Source: Methylobacterium jeotgali
GTDB lineage: Bacteria; Pseudomonadota; Alphaproteobacteria; Rhizobiales; Beijerinckiaceae
Direction: 5' to 3'
Length of the DNA stretch: 64,000 nt
Assembly (NCBI RefSeq): GCF_022179345.1
Contig: NZ_BPQR01000010.1
Coordinates: 100,005 to 164,004 of the forward strand
In this document: in pieces, positions 50,594-60,176 of the stretch
Position numbering within the stretch: position 1 is the stretch's first letter
Layout of the letters: each line of letters begins with the position of its first letter
Made by a program: the position numbers and the translations under genes
The notes under the pieces: generated by a model
Told to the model about the DNA's origin: nothing
The model's input: only the letters and a program-made list of their open reading frames with translations
Database searches by the model: none

Positions 50594-52120
50594 TCATCGC
50601 CAGAAGGGCTTGGCGTCCATGAGGTCGTCGTAGGCGTCGGCCGCGGCCTCGATCAGCCCGGCGCTGCCGGCCTCCCCGTCCGCGGCGGTGAGGCCGGCAG
50701 CGAAGGCGGCCCGGCCCGAGCCCGGCCCGCCATCGGCCACGTCGGCGAGCACAGTGTGGGCGGTGGCGAGGTCGTTCAGCGCGCCAAGATGATCCTGAAG
50801 GTCGGAGAGCGCCGCGGCGAAGGCCTTGTGGCGCTTCCGGGCGGTCTTCTCGGGGAAGAGCGAGGCGAAGAAGTCGGCCCCGTAGCGCAGCTTCTTGGCG
50901 GCGATCCGCACCCGGTGGCGCGCCTCCGGATCGAGCCCGGCGAGATCGCGCCCGCGCTTCTTCACCCGCTTGCGGAAGCGGTCGAGCACGAGGCCGGCGA
51001 AGTCGCGGGCGGGGCCGTCGCGCTCCGGCGGACCGCCCTCCCCGAGCCAGGGGCCGGTTTGCGTCCAGGCGACGAGATCGAGGAGCAGGCCGCGCCACTC
51101 CGGCGAGGCGAGCACGGCGAGGACGGCGGCGTGGGCGGCGTCGCGGTCCGCGCCGAGGCGGGCGCCGAGATCGGCGAGGCCCGGCTCGTCCGGCCGCCGC
51201 TCGGCCGAGGCGGGCAGGGTCTCCTCCAGGAAGACGTCGAGGTTGCGCGCCCGCCCGAACGGCTCGGCGATGCGCTTGATCTCCTCGGCCAGCGCCCGCG
51301 CCGCCGGGTCGTGGGCGAGGATCGGGTCGAATAGGCTGAAGGCCGAGCGCAGCCGCCGCAGGGCGACGCGCATCTGGTGAAGCGCCTCCGGATCGCGGGA
51401 GAGGAGGAACACCGCCTCGTTGAGCCTGAGATGCCGCAGGCAGGCGCCCGCAATGGCCTGGAAGGCCTGCGCCGCACTCGCGCCCTCCGGCAGGGCCAGG
51501 GGGGGCGCCTTGCTCGGCGCGCGCCCGACGCCCTCGACGAGGCGGAAGCCCCGGGCACTCTTCGACAGCGCGCCGAGCCGCAGCGGCACGCTCTCGCCGA
51601 TCTCCCGGGCGAGACCGAACAGCTCCCCCGGGTCCCCGGAGACGAGCTCGAGCTCGAGCTCGCCGAGAACGGCGTCGCCGGCCTCCGTCTCGATCCGGCC
51701 CTCGTCGACGATCGCGAGGATCACGGTCTCGTTTCGGGTGACGCGGCTCTGGCGGCGGGCGACCACGGTGCGGAATACCGGCACCAGCCCCTCCTCGCTC
51801 CCGGCGAGAAGCTCGGCGGCCGGCGTATCGGCCAGGGCCTCCGTGACCGGCGTCTCGCCCGCGACGGTCGATTCCCACTCGTCCCGGTCGAACAGGCCCG
51901 GCGTGCCTTCGCCGGCCTTCACCGTCTGCACGAATCGGGCGCCCTCCTTGCGCACGCGCAGCGTCAGGCCGGCGGCCTTGAGCGCGTGCGAGGGGGTGTC
52001 GTAGTAGGTCGAGAGGAGATGCTTCGCCCGGCCCTTGCGGCCGCCGAGCAGCCTGTGGGCGGCGAGGGCGGCAAGATCCGGTCCCTCGCACTCGAGCTTC
52101 AGCTCAACCTCGCGTCCCAC
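50594..52120 (-). CDS. CYTH and CHAD domain protein
   Basis: A protein of about 508 residues. The N-terminal CYTH domain starts REVELKLECEG (the E-x-E-x-K motif of triphosphate-tunnel enzymes) and spans about 200 residues. The C-terminal CHAD domain is helical and rich in His/Arg (HQMRVALRRLRSAFSLFDPI, HRVRIAAKKLRYGADFFASL). CYTH domains hydrolyse triphosphates and CHAD domains bind polyphosphate, so a role in polyphosphate metabolism is likely. The GTG at 52120 has the better spacing from GGGAG; GTG 52126 and ATG 52168 are in frame. Confidence 0.9.
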   Translation of the reverse strand: MGREVELKLECEGPDLAALAAHRLLGGRKGRAKHLLSTYYDTPSHALKAAGLTLRVRKEGARFVQTVKAGEGTPGLFDRDEWESTVAGETPVTEALADTPAAELLAGSEEGLVPVFRTVVARRQSRVTRNETVILAIVDEGRIETEAGDAVLGELELELVSGDPGELFGLAREIGESVPLRLGALSKSARGFRLVEGVGRAPSKAPPLALPEGASAAQAFQAIAGACLRHLRLNEAVFLLSRDPEALHQMRVALRRLRSAFSLFDPILAHDPAARALAEEIKRIAEPFGRARNLDVFLEETLPASAERRPDEPGLADLGARLGADRDAAHAAVLAVLASPEWRGLLLDLVAWTQTGPWLGEGGPPERDGPARDFAGLVLDRFRKRVKKRGRDLAGLDPEARHRVRIAAKKLRYGADFFASLFPEKTARKRHKAFAAALSDLQDHLGALNDLATAHTVLADVADGGPGSGRAAFAAGLTAADGEAGSAGLIEAAADAYDDLMDAKPFWR

Positions 52121-52417
52121 CTGCACCTGCTCCCGATCCCCGGCATCCGATATGCCGCAATCGCGCATAGGGGCAGCAGGTTGCCCCCGGCGTCAACCGT
52201 GGCCGTCACAAAGATATCGCATTGCAATAGGAAATCTTCCGCAGTGCGGCGCGAGTAAAGCGGCCGCCTTCGACTTGAGAGCCGGCTAATCTCCTGCGCG
52301 GGTGAAAGTGAATTTTGTGTTACGAACTTTCGCCGCATTCAACTGTCAGGACGAGCAGGATCTTCCGGAACGGCTGATAACCCTGCTATTGCCCGCTCTC
52401 GCAAAGACCCGAGCCCG

Positions 52418-53245
52418 ATGCCCCGCCTGTCTCCCGCCTTTCCCCGCCTCGGCCGCCTGACCCGCGCGGCGGCGCTCGTCGCCGGCCTCGCCGTGCTGCC
52501 GACCGCGGTGCTCGGCTATGCGAACCTGCTTCCCGATCCGTTCGAGTTCGCGCTGCTCGGCCTCGGCGCCCCCTCGGCGGACCTGCCCAACACCGCCCGC
52601 CGGCTCGCCCAGGGCGAGTCGGTCCGGATCGTCGCCTTCGGTTCCTCCTCCACGGAGGGCGTCGGCGCCTCGAGCCCGGCGATGACCTACCCGGCCCGCC
52701 TCGAGGTCGCCCTGCGCAAGGCCCTGCCGCAGCTCAACGGCGCCGTCACCGTGGTCAACCGCGGCATCGGCGGCGAGCATGTCGACGACATGCTCAAGCG
52801 CCTGGACCGCGACGTGATCGGCGCCGAGCCGAATCTCGTGATCTGGCAGACCGGCAGCAACGATCCCCTGCGCGGCGTCGACCTCGACCATTTCCGCGAG
52901 GCCACGATCGCCGCCGTGCGCCGCATCCAGGAGGCCGGCATCGACGTCGTGCTGATGGAGCCGCAATGGTGCCCGAAGCTCGACGACACGCCGGGTGCCT
53001 ACCGGTTCCGCGACGCCGTGCGCGAGATCGGCGAGGAGCTGACCGTGCCGGTGATCCGCCGCTCCGAGCTGATGCAGGACTGGGTGGCGCAGGCCAAGCT
53101 GACCCGCAAGCAGCTCTTCTCCGCCGACGGCCTCCACATGGCGGATGCCGGCTACGCGCTGCTCGCCCGCGCCGCCGCCGACGAGATCCTGCGCGATCTC
53201 GGCACCGCCGCCGCGCCGAAGGTGGCCTCCGCCTCGGCGGAGTGA
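52418..53245 (+). CDS. SGNH/GDSL hydrolase
   Basis: A 275-residue protein with an N-terminal hydrophobic signal. SGNH blocks: IVAFGSSSTEGVGASS (nucleophile Ser), NRGIGGEHVDDML (Gly), IWQTGSNDPLRG (Asn) and SADGLHMADAGYALLA (Asp and His). Likely a periplasmic esterase or acyl-hydrolase acting on lipid or polysaccharide. Confidence 0.9.
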   Translation: MPRLSPAFPRLGRLTRAAALVAGLAVLPTAVLGYANLLPDPFEFALLGLGAPSADLPNTARRLAQGESVRIVAFGSSSTEGVGASSPAMTYPARLEVALRKALPQLNGAVTVVNRGIGGEHVDDMLKRLDRDVIGAEPNLVIWQTGSNDPLRGVDLDHFREATIAAVRRIQEAGIDVVLMEPQWCPKLDDTPGAYRFRDAVREIGEELTVPVIRRSELMQDWVAQAKLTRKQLFSADGLHMADAGYALLARAAADEILRDLGTAAAPKVASASAE

Positions 53246-53362
53246 GACGGGCCGCGTCTGCGGCCTCGAATCCCGGTCCTGGTCCGGTTCCTGCGTGATG
53301 GACGGCGGGCGCCGCGGCGTCCATGCTCCCGCCGGACCCGTCGCGACAGGATACCGGACCGC

Positions 53363-53584
53363 ATGCATCATCTGCGCTGGCTCGCGCTGCTGCCCTTCCT
53401 CGGGATGCTCGTCGGCCCGTTCTTCCTCAACCGGGTGACGCCGTTCGTCCTCGGCATGCCGCTGCTGATGGCCTGGCTGGTCTTCTGCGTGCTCGGCACC
53501 TCGGCGGTGATGGGCGTGATCTACCTCACCGATCCGGCCAACCGCACGGCGGGCGGCACCGATTCGTCGGGAGAGGGCCGGTGA
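53363..53584 (+). CDS. DUF3311 small membrane protein
   Basis: A 73-residue protein with two transmembrane segments (LALLPFLGMLVGPFFLN and LMAWLVFCVLGTSAVMGVIY), the DUF3311 layout. It overlaps the following symporter by 4 bp (GTGA), the arrangement seen for DUF3311-SSS pairs, where it may act as a transporter subunit like YhdT-type partners. Confidence 0.88.
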   Translation: MHHLRWLALLPFLGMLVGPFFLNRVTPFVLGMPLLMAWLVFCVLGTSAVMGVIYLTDPANRTAGGTDSSGEGR

Positions 53585-55050
53585 GCGTCGCCCTCGCGAT
53601 CATCGCGTTCACCTTCCTCGGCGCCCTCGCCCTCGGCCTGCGAGCGCGCTCGGGCCGGCAGATGAGCCTGGAGCAGTGGACGGTGGGCGGGCGCGGCTTC
53701 GGCACGCTCCTCGTCTTCCTGCTCATGGCCGGCGAGATCTACACGACCTTCGCCTTCCTCGGCGGCTCCGGCCTCGCCTACGGCAAGGGCGGGCCGGCCT
53801 ACTACATCCTCTGCTACCTGGCGCTGATCTACGTCATCTCCTACTGGCTGCTGCCGCCGATCTGGGCCTACGCCAAGGCCCGCAATCTGTTCTCGCAGCC
53901 CGACTTCTTCGCCGCGAAATACGAGAGCCGGGGGCTCGGTCTCCTCGTCGCCGTCGTCGGGATCGTCTCGCTCGTGCCCTACATGGTCCTCCAGCTGAAG
54001 GGCCTCGGGATCATCGTCTCGACGGCCTCCTACGGCGCGGTGAGCCCCGCGGCCGCGATCTGGATCGGGGCGGCGGGCGTCACCGCCTACGTCGTGGTCT
54101 CGGGCGTGCGCGGCTCGGCCTGGACGGCGGCGATCAAGGACGTGCTGATCCTGTTCGTGGTCGTCTTCCTGGGCCTCTACCTGCCCTACCACTACTACGG
54201 CGGCATCGCGCCGATGTTCGAGGCGATCGAGGCCGCCCGCCCCGGCTTCCTCGCCCTGCCGGAGCGGGGCCAGAGCGCGGTCTGGTTCGCCTCGACGACG
54301 CTGCTGACGGCGCTCGGCGGCTACGCCTGGCCGCACGTCTTCGCCTCGCTCTACACGGCGAGCGACCCCCGCACCTTCCGGCGCAATGCCGTGATCCTGC
54401 CGCTCTACCAGCTCGTGCTGCTCTTCGTGCTGTTCTGTGGCTTCGCGGCCGTTCTCCAGGTCCCCGGCCTGAAGGGCGCCGACGCCGATCTCTCCCTGTT
54501 CAAGCTCGCGCTCCAGACCTTCCCGCCCTGGTTCGTGGGCGTGATCGGCGCGACGGGCGTGCTCACCGCCCTGGTGCCGGGCTCGATGATCCTGATGTCG
54601 GGGGCGACGCTCGTCGCCAACAACCTCTACCGGCCCCTGAGCCCGGCCGCGACGGACGCCTCCACCGCCCGCCTCGCCAAAGGCATCGTGCCGGTGCTGG
54701 CGCTGGTCTGCGTCGGCTTCGCGCTGCACGGGGGTGACACGATCGTGCAGCTCCTGCTCATGGGCTACAACTTCGTGACGCAGCTCTTCCCCGCGCTGCT
54801 GGCGAGCCTGATGCGGCGCAATCCCCTCACGGCGGCCGGCGCCATCGCCGGGATCGTGGCCGGCGTCGGCAGCGTGGCGGCGACGGTGATCCTCGGCCTC
54901 AGCGTCGGCGGGCTGTTCCCGTTCCTGCCGGCCGCGCTTCAGGACATCAATGTCGGTGTCCTCGCGTTGACCCTCAACGTCGTCGTGGCGGTCGCTGTCA
55001 GCCGATGGGGCGCCCTCGCAGTCGCCGCTCCGGGCGGCCGGGCGTATTGA
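53581..55050 (+). CDS. SSS-family sodium:solute symporter
   Basis: A membrane transporter of 489 residues with about 13 transmembrane segments. The start is SVALAIIAFTFLGALALGLR, then WTVGGRGFGTLLVFLLMAGE and the family segment LGGYAWPHVFASLYTASDPR. Solute unknown; monocarboxylate or amino acid uptake is typical for DUF3311-linked members. Start GTG at 53581 is coupled to the previous stop. Confidence 0.9.
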   Translation: MSVALAIIAFTFLGALALGLRARSGRQMSLEQWTVGGRGFGTLLVFLLMAGEIYTTFAFLGGSGLAYGKGGPAYYILCYLALIYVISYWLLPPIWAYAKARNLFSQPDFFAAKYESRGLGLLVAVVGIVSLVPYMVLQLKGLGIIVSTASYGAVSPAAAIWIGAAGVTAYVVVSGVRGSAWTAAIKDVLILFVVVFLGLYLPYHYYGGIAPMFEAIEAARPGFLALPERGQSAVWFASTTLLTALGGYAWPHVFASLYTASDPRTFRRNAVILPLYQLVLLFVLFCGFAAVLQVPGLKGADADLSLFKLALQTFPPWFVGVIGATGVLTALVPGSMILMSGATLVANNLYRPLSPAATDASTARLAKGIVPVLALVCVGFALHGGDTIVQLLLMGYNFVTQLFPALLASLMRRNPLTAAGAIAGIVAGVGSVAATVILGLSVGGLFPFLPAALQDINVGVLALTLNVVVAVAVSRWGALAVAAPGGRAY

Positions 55051-55133
55051 GACAGATCGTCTCAGTTTCGGGGCGTGACATCACCGCCGGGCGGTGGAAG
55101 ATGCTTCCGAAGACCTTGATTCGGGAGGAGCGG

Positions 55134-55241
55134 ATGTCCCCGGAATTGCGGGAATCTCGGGTCGCGCTGCTCTTGCTGGCACTGTCGGTGGTCTCGGTGC
55201 TCGTGTTCGGCGCCGCGACCCTGATCGGTCTGACGAGTTGA
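55134..55241 (+). CDS. small single-pass membrane protein
   Basis: Thirty-five codons from an ATG with GGGAGGAG directly upstream: MSPELRESRVALLLLALSVV and a closing SVLVFGAATLIGLTS. A charged N-terminus plus one transmembrane helix is a typical small membrane protein. An in-frame ATG at 55101 would add 11 residues. Function unknown. Confidence 0.5.
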   Translation: MSPELRESRVALLLLALSVVSVLVFGAATLIGLTS

Positions 55242-55350
55242 CCGGCAAACACAGAAATTTCTTCGGGTTTGGCAACCTCAAGTTGACGTCGCTCTGGAAC
55301 TTAGTGATCTAGGTTATAGTATCTGTCTCCGAGACCGAGGAGGCTCGGAT

Positions 55351-55926
55351 ATGGCGACCCTTGCCGTCGGACATGCTCCGACGCTCGTTGATTGCGACCT
55401 CAGAGCGGCCCTGGACGCCGCCGGCGTCATCGGCACTTGGTACTGGTCGGCCTCGAACGGTCGTTTCATCCTCGACGAAGGGGCCGCGAGCCTCCTGGCC
55501 GGCGACGGGGCGCTTGCCGGCGCGATGCTCCTGCCGGACCGCGCCCGCGCGCGGATGCTCGAATCCGATCACGCCCGCTTCGAGCGGCGCTTCCGCATCG
55601 CCTGCCGGCTCGGCGGCTCGTTCTTCACGGAGTATCGGGCCCGCTCCGCCGAGGGCTACCGATCCGTCATCGAGCGCGGCCGCCTCTTCCACGACGAGGC
55701 GGGGCGGCCGACCCACGGCCAGGGCATCGTGCTCGACGTGACCGAGCCCGCCGACAAGCCGTTCTCGATCGTGCCTGCCGTGCATGGCGAACGCGCCGAG
55801 GCGCTCGATCTCGCCGCCGACCACGCCATCGCCTGCCGGCAGGCGCTCGACCGCCTCGCCCATTCCGAGCTGCGTCTCCTCGCCGATCTGCTGCTGATGC
55901 GCCTCGGTCAGGAGATCGCCCGCTAG
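55351..55926 (+). CDS. PAS domain protein
   Basis: A 191-residue protein. One PAS fold spans about 17-135, with IGTWYWSASNGRFILDEGAA and the PAC-type end RSVIERGRLFHDEAGRPTHG and GIVLDVTEPA. A short helical tail (ALDRLAHSELRLLADLLLMR) follows, without a kinase or cyclase output domain. Likely a sensory or adaptor protein whose partner is elsewhere. Confidence 0.75.
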   Translation: MATLAVGHAPTLVDCDLRAALDAAGVIGTWYWSASNGRFILDEGAASLLAGDGALAGAMLLPDRARARMLESDHARFERRFRIACRLGGSFFTEYRARSAEGYRSVIERGRLFHDEAGRPTHGQGIVLDVTEPADKPFSIVPAVHGERAEALDLAADHAIACRQALDRLAHSELRLLADLLLMRLGQEIAR

Positions 55927-56047
55927 AGTCGGTCCGGGAGACGTGGAAGCCGGTTCTCCGTCAGGATTATCGATCCGACGGGAGATCAGGGTCTGTCAGG
56001 CGTTTTCATGAACGCCCGACGGACCCTGGGAAGCCTCCCGGGACCCG

Positions 56048-57682
56048 CTACTGCACCAGCACCGCCTGGTCGCAGCGGGTGCCGTCCACGCCGACCTCGG
56101 CGAGGCCGACCCGGATGCCGAGCGTACGCAGGGTCGAGTCGAGGAGCTGGTCGAGGACCGGAGCCGCGGCGGCCAGGGTGGTTGCGAGGGCCGGCCGCAG
56201 GAGCGGGGAGAGGCCGATCCCGTTGATGTCGAACGTGGCATCGCGCATCAGGCCGGCGGTGGCCGAGCCGACGAGCCCGCTCGCCGAGACGCTCTGGACC
56301 CGATGCCGGGTGATGTCGTCGTCGCCGAAGGTCAGGGTGCGGGCATAGGAGCCGCCGAGGCTCGTGCGCCCGGCCGCCCGGATGCTCAGGCCCGGGGCCC
56401 GCAGGATCTCGCTCGGCTGCGACAGGTCCGGGCCGGCACCCGCGGCGCGCAGGGCGGAGCGCGAGACGTCGGCGAGGGCGAGGGTCAGCACCCCCGTCTG
56501 CGCGTCGACGCTCACCTGCCGCTGGCTCGGGCTCGTCCAGGGGCAGGTCACGGAGCGCAGGCTCGCCTGCGCCGAGGCGGCCTCGGCGTAGAGGGAGAGG
56601 TTGAGGTCGGCGAGCCCCAGGGGTGCCGCGAGGCCGGCCTCGATGAGGAGCCGGGTCTGCGCGGTCCGAAGGGTGGCGTTGGGCGTGCCCGGCTGCACCC
56701 AGCCCGAGTTCTGGCGGCGCTCGCCGATCGCCAGGGTCAGCCGCGTGCTCGTGAGGCCGGGCACCGTGGCGCCGAGGTCGACCGAGATCTGCCGCTGCCC
56801 GTTGGCGACGGAGGCGGTGGCCGCGACGAGATCCATCAGGGACATCTCGGGGCCCCGGCTGCCGCGGGCCGGCGAGAGGGCTGCGGCATCGCCGAGATCG
56901 AGGATGCGCCCTACGGGCAGGCTCGCGCCCGCGCCGGGCAGGGCGGCGGAGAGGGCCGCGAGGGCGACGCCGGCCCGCGCCTCCCCGGCAACCGCCACCT
57001 GGAGCGCCGAGAGGACCTGCCCGACGCTGGCACGGGCGCCGAGCACCTCCGCGTAGCTGCCGGCCTTCAGGTTCAGCCGCGCGTCGAGGGCATCGAGGAA
57101 GCGGAAGGCGTCGACGCGAGTCGAGAGCAGCGCGTCGTAGTCCATCGCCCGGAGGGACAGGCGGGTGTCGAGGAGCGCGCCGAGCACCGCGTTCGCGATG
57201 CCGCCGTCGAGGGCGGCGAGGCCGGAGCCGACATGGAAGGCGGCGAACTGGGCCCGTGCCGCCGTGCCCCGCGCCCGGATGCCGACCTCCGCCGGCAGGC
57301 CCAGCGCCCGGGCGAAGTAGGTGCGGGCGGTGGTCGAGAGATCGATCCGTACGGCGTTGGCGGGCGTGTCCGCCGCCCGGAAGCGGGCCTCCGGCGCGAG
57401 AGTCGCGTTCGCCTCGTAGCGGCCGGATTCGATGCGGACCGCGCTCGTTCCGTAGCCGTTGTCGGCGAGCGAGCGCCGGGCCCTGTCCTCGGCGGCGCCG
57501 ATCTCGGTCGCGGCCACGAGGGCGGCGACGTCCGCGGCGCCCTGGGCCTTGCGCGAGGCCTGATGGAGCATGCCGAGGTCGACGCCGATCGCGGCGGCCC
57601 CCAGCAGCACCGTCGCCCCGAGCGCGGTCATCACGGCCACGGAGCCGCGCCGGTCGCCGCGAAAGCGCCGGACGGCGCTCAC
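56048..57682 (-). CDS. TadG-like Flp pilus/secreted protein
   Basis: A protein of about 544 residues. The N-terminal region FRGDRRGSVAVMTALGATVL, with GAAAIGVDLGMLHQASRKAQ, is the TadG/TadE_N signature: a prepilin-like membrane helix then AADVAALVAATEI. The long C-terminus is low-complexity Ala/Leu-rich and has no von Willebrand domain, so it differs from classical TadG. The GTG at 57682 overlaps the TadE-like stop by 4 bp. Secreted or surface protein. Confidence 0.8.
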   Translation of the reverse strand: MSAVRRFRGDRRGSVAVMTALGATVLLGAAAIGVDLGMLHQASRKAQGAADVAALVAATEIGAAEDRARRSLADNGYGTSAVRIESGRYEANATLAPEARFRAADTPANAVRIDLSTTARTYFARALGLPAEVGIRARGTAARAQFAAFHVGSGLAALDGGIANAVLGALLDTRLSLRAMDYDALLSTRVDAFRFLDALDARLNLKAGSYAEVLGARASVGQVLSALQVAVAGEARAGVALAALSAALPGAGASLPVGRILDLGDAAALSPARGSRGPEMSLMDLVAATASVANGQRQISVDLGATVPGLTSTRLTLAIGERRQNSGWVQPGTPNATLRTAQTRLLIEAGLAAPLGLADLNLSLYAEAASAQASLRSVTCPWTSPSQRQVSVDAQTGVLTLALADVSRSALRAAGAGPDLSQPSEILRAPGLSIRAAGRTSLGGSYARTLTFGDDDITRHRVQSVSASGLVGSATAGLMRDATFDINGIGLSPLLRPALATTLAAAAPVLDQLLDSTLRTLGIRVGLAEVGVDGTRCDQAVLVQ

Positions 57683-58122
57683 AGGCCCCCCCGGCGGACG
57701 GCGACGCGGCTGCGCATCATGTCCGGCGGCAGCGGCACCAGCCTGGCGAAGCCGCCGAGGCCGAGCGCGGTCGAATCGTAGCTGAGGGTGACGACGTAGA
57801 GCGTCGGATCGCCGAGATCGGCCCCGACCTCGACCCCGACACTGCCGGGCCGGAATAGCGAGCCGCCGGCGAGGCTGGTGTCGACCCGCTGCCGGGCGAG
57901 GCTCGCCCGCTCCGCGTCGGTGACGCCCGCCACGGAGGCGCGGGCCGCCTCCGCCGCGAGCTGGCGCAGGCTGCTCATCGCGCCGAGATAGAGGCCGAAG
58001 ACGACGATGCCTGCGAACAGCGCGATGAGCACCGGCGCGACGATCGCGAACTCGACCGCCGAGCTGCCGCCCGCGTCGGAACCGAGGCGCCGGACCGCTG
58101 CCCACCCCCGCCTCGCCGTCAT
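57679..58122 (-). CDS. TadE-like pseudopilin
   Basis: A 147-residue protein with the TadE motif GGSSAVEFAIVAPVLIALFA (Glu at the pseudopilin +5-type position) and a periplasmic tail (SVGVEVGADLGDPTLYVVTL). Part of a tight pair with the TadG-like gene. No tadA, rcpA or cpaC gene is in the window, so the main Flp pilus cluster must be elsewhere. Confidence 0.85.
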   Translation of the reverse strand: MTARRGWAAVRRLGSDAGGSSAVEFAIVAPVLIALFAGIVVFGLYLGAMSSLRQLAAEAARASVAGVTDAERASLARQRVDTSLAGGSLFRPGSVGVEVGADLGDPTLYVVTLSYDSTALGLGGFARLVPLPPDMMRSRVAVRRGGL

Positions 58123-58222
58123 CGCGCCCTCCCGGCCAGTTGCATCGCCTCATGCAATACAACCAAAAGTGATAGAAGCCGGTTAACGGGTTGTGTCGGG
58201 TTGTCGGTGTCCCTTCAGCCGC

Positions 58223-59029
58223 CTAGGCGTCCGGGCCGGTTTTCTCCCGGCGTTCGAGGAACGCTCCGAGATAGCCGGCCAGCGCCTCAGCGCGCTCGAC
58301 AGCGAGCATGTGTGCGGCGCGCGGCAGCAGCACCAGCTCGGCCTCGCCCAGGCCCGCGCAGATCTCCTCCGCGAGCGTCGGCGTCGTGGACGGGTCCTCG
58401 CGGCCGGCGACGACGAGGGCCGGCACCCGGATCGCGGAGAGCCGCGGCCGAAGGTCCATGCCGCCGATCGCACCGCAGCAGGCCGCGTAGCTGCCGGGAT
58501 CGCAGGCGAGGAGCGCGGCGCGCAGCCGCTCGACCGCCTCCGGCGACCCCGCGCGGAAGGGCGCCGTGAGCCAGCGCTCCAGGGTCGCCTCGGCGATGGC
58601 GGCGGTGCCCTTCTCCCGCACCGTCGCGGCGCGCTCCGCCCAGCTCGCCGCGCTCGGCAGGTGGGCGGCGGTCGCGATCAGTGCGAGGCTCGCCACCCGC
58701 TCCGGCGCGCGGATCGCCAGCGCCTGCGCAACCATGCCCCCGAGCGAAATGCCGGCGCAGTGGGCGCGGGCGATGCCGAGCGCATCGAGAAGCCCCGCGA
58801 GGTCGCCGGCGAGGGCCTCGATCGTCACCGGCGCGTCGCAGGCCTGCGAGCCGCCGTGTCCGCGCGTATCGTAGCGCAGGCAGCGGTAGCGCGCCGCGAG
58901 CCGGGGCATGACGCCCTCCCAGAGGCCGAGGTCGGAGCCGAGCGCGTTGGAGAAGGCGACGACGGGGGCGCCCTCCGGCCCGTCGAGCCGGTAGTGGACG
59001 GCGCGTCCGCCGATCGCGACATGTGGCAT
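58223..59029 (-). CDS. pcaD: 3-oxoadipate enol-lactonase (PcaD-like)
   Basis: Alpha/beta hydrolase of 268 residues. The nucleophile elbow is AGISLGGMVAQALA, Asp is in VVAGREDPSTTPT and His in PRAAHMLAVERAE, a full triad. FSNALGSDLGLWEGVMPRLA is typical for PcaD of the protocatechuate branch of aromatic degradation. It lies 4 bp after the BKACE gene, and no pcaGH or pcaIJ is nearby, so a related lactonase role is possible. Confidence 0.8.
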   Translation of the reverse strand: MPHVAIGGRAVHYRLDGPEGAPVVAFSNALGSDLGLWEGVMPRLAARYRCLRYDTRGHGGSQACDAPVTIEALAGDLAGLLDALGIARAHCAGISLGGMVAQALAIRAPERVASLALIATAAHLPSAASWAERAATVREKGTAAIAEATLERWLTAPFRAGSPEAVERLRAALLACDPGSYAACCGAIGGMDLRPRLSAIRVPALVVAGREDPSTTPTLAEEICAGLGEAELVLLPRAAHMLAVERAEALAGYLGAFLERREKTGPDA

Positions 59030-59033
59030 CGTG

Positions 59034-59873
59034 TCAGCCCTCCGCCCGCAGGCCCAGCAGCGCCCGCGCCTCGGCCGGCGTCGCCGGACGGCGCCCGTGG
59101 CGCGCGATGGCCTCGACGGCGAGCGATACGAGCTCGGCGTTGCTGCCGGCCAACCGGTCCTTCGCCACCCGGATGTTGTCCTCGAGCCCGGTGCGGACCG
59201 CGTCGGCGCCCCTTGCCAGCGCCCAATCCATCACCCGCGCCTGCTCGCGGCCGATGCCCGCGGCCGTCCAGGTGGCGTGCGGCAGGACGCGGCGCAGCTC
59301 GCCGAGCAGGATGTCGAGGAGGCGTTCGTCCGCCGGCAGGGCGTTCTTCACGCCCATCACCACCTGCACGTGCGGGCGCGCGTTGATCAGGCCCTCGTCG
59401 AGGAGGCGGCGGGCGCCGTGGAGATGGGAGAGGTCGAAGATCTCGATCTCGGGCCGCACCGCGTTGGCGCGCATCTGCCCGGCGAGGTCGCTCACGAGCG
59501 AGGCGGGGTTCTCGTAGACGATGGTCGGGAAGTTCACCGAGCCCGTCGAGAGCGAGGCCATGTCCGGCCGGTGCTTCAGCGGGAGGCCGCGGCTCGCCGG
59601 ATCGCGCCCGCGCCCCCCCGTCGAGAACTGCACCACCATGCCGGGGCAGTGCTTTCGCAACCCCTCCTGCACGGCGGCGAAGCGGTCCGGGTCGGAGGAC
59701 GGGCTCTCGTCGTCGTTGCGCACGTGGATATGGGCGAGGCTCGCGCCGGTCTCGAAGGCGCCTTGCGTCGATTCGATCTGCTCGGCCACCGTGATCGGCA
59801 CCGCCGGGTTGTCGCGCTTTCGCGGCACGGAGCCGGTGATCGCGACGGCGACGACGACGGGGGATGCGCTCAT
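59034..59873 (-). CDS. BKACE family beta-keto acid cleavage enzyme (DUF849)
   Basis: A 279-residue TIM-barrel enzyme. The metal-binding segment is SLAHIHVRNDD, with FSTGGRGRDPASR and TGSVNFPTIVYEN typical of DUF849. Members condense a beta-keto acid with acetyl-CoA, cleaving it to acetoacetate and a CoA thioester; the first known case is 3-keto-5-aminohexanoate cleavage. Pairing with PcaD suggests aromatic or keto-acid catabolism. Confidence 0.88.
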   Translation of the reverse strand: MSASPVVVAVAITGSVPRKRDNPAVPITVAEQIESTQGAFETGASLAHIHVRNDDESPSSDPDRFAAVQEGLRKHCPGMVVQFSTGGRGRDPASRGLPLKHRPDMASLSTGSVNFPTIVYENPASLVSDLAGQMRANAVRPEIEIFDLSHLHGARRLLDEGLINARPHVQVVMGVKNALPADERLLDILLGELRRVLPHATWTAAGIGREQARVMDWALARGADAVRTGLEDNIRVAKDRLAGSNAELVSLAVEAIARHGRRPATPAEARALLGLRAEG

Positions 59874-60176
59874 GGTTCGGGGCTCTCGCAGCCGATGCTC
59901 GACAGCCGGAACCTAGCGCGCGGCGCGCCGCAAGGGGACCGCGGCGTGGGCCGGTTTCGGCCGCCACGCCGTCGGACGCTGTCGCCGGCCCCGCGCCCGC
60001 CGCATCCGATGCAGACGCCGAAACGGCAATTTGCAACTTAAGATTTAGTTCATCCTATAGAGGTTGTATTTCAGGGTCGATGCCACCCCAGCGCGAGATC
60101 GGACAGCGAAGCGTCGTCCCGTCCGGCTCGCCCGATCCGGGTGTCCTTCTTCGATCCCCCGCAACGGAGACGCCGG

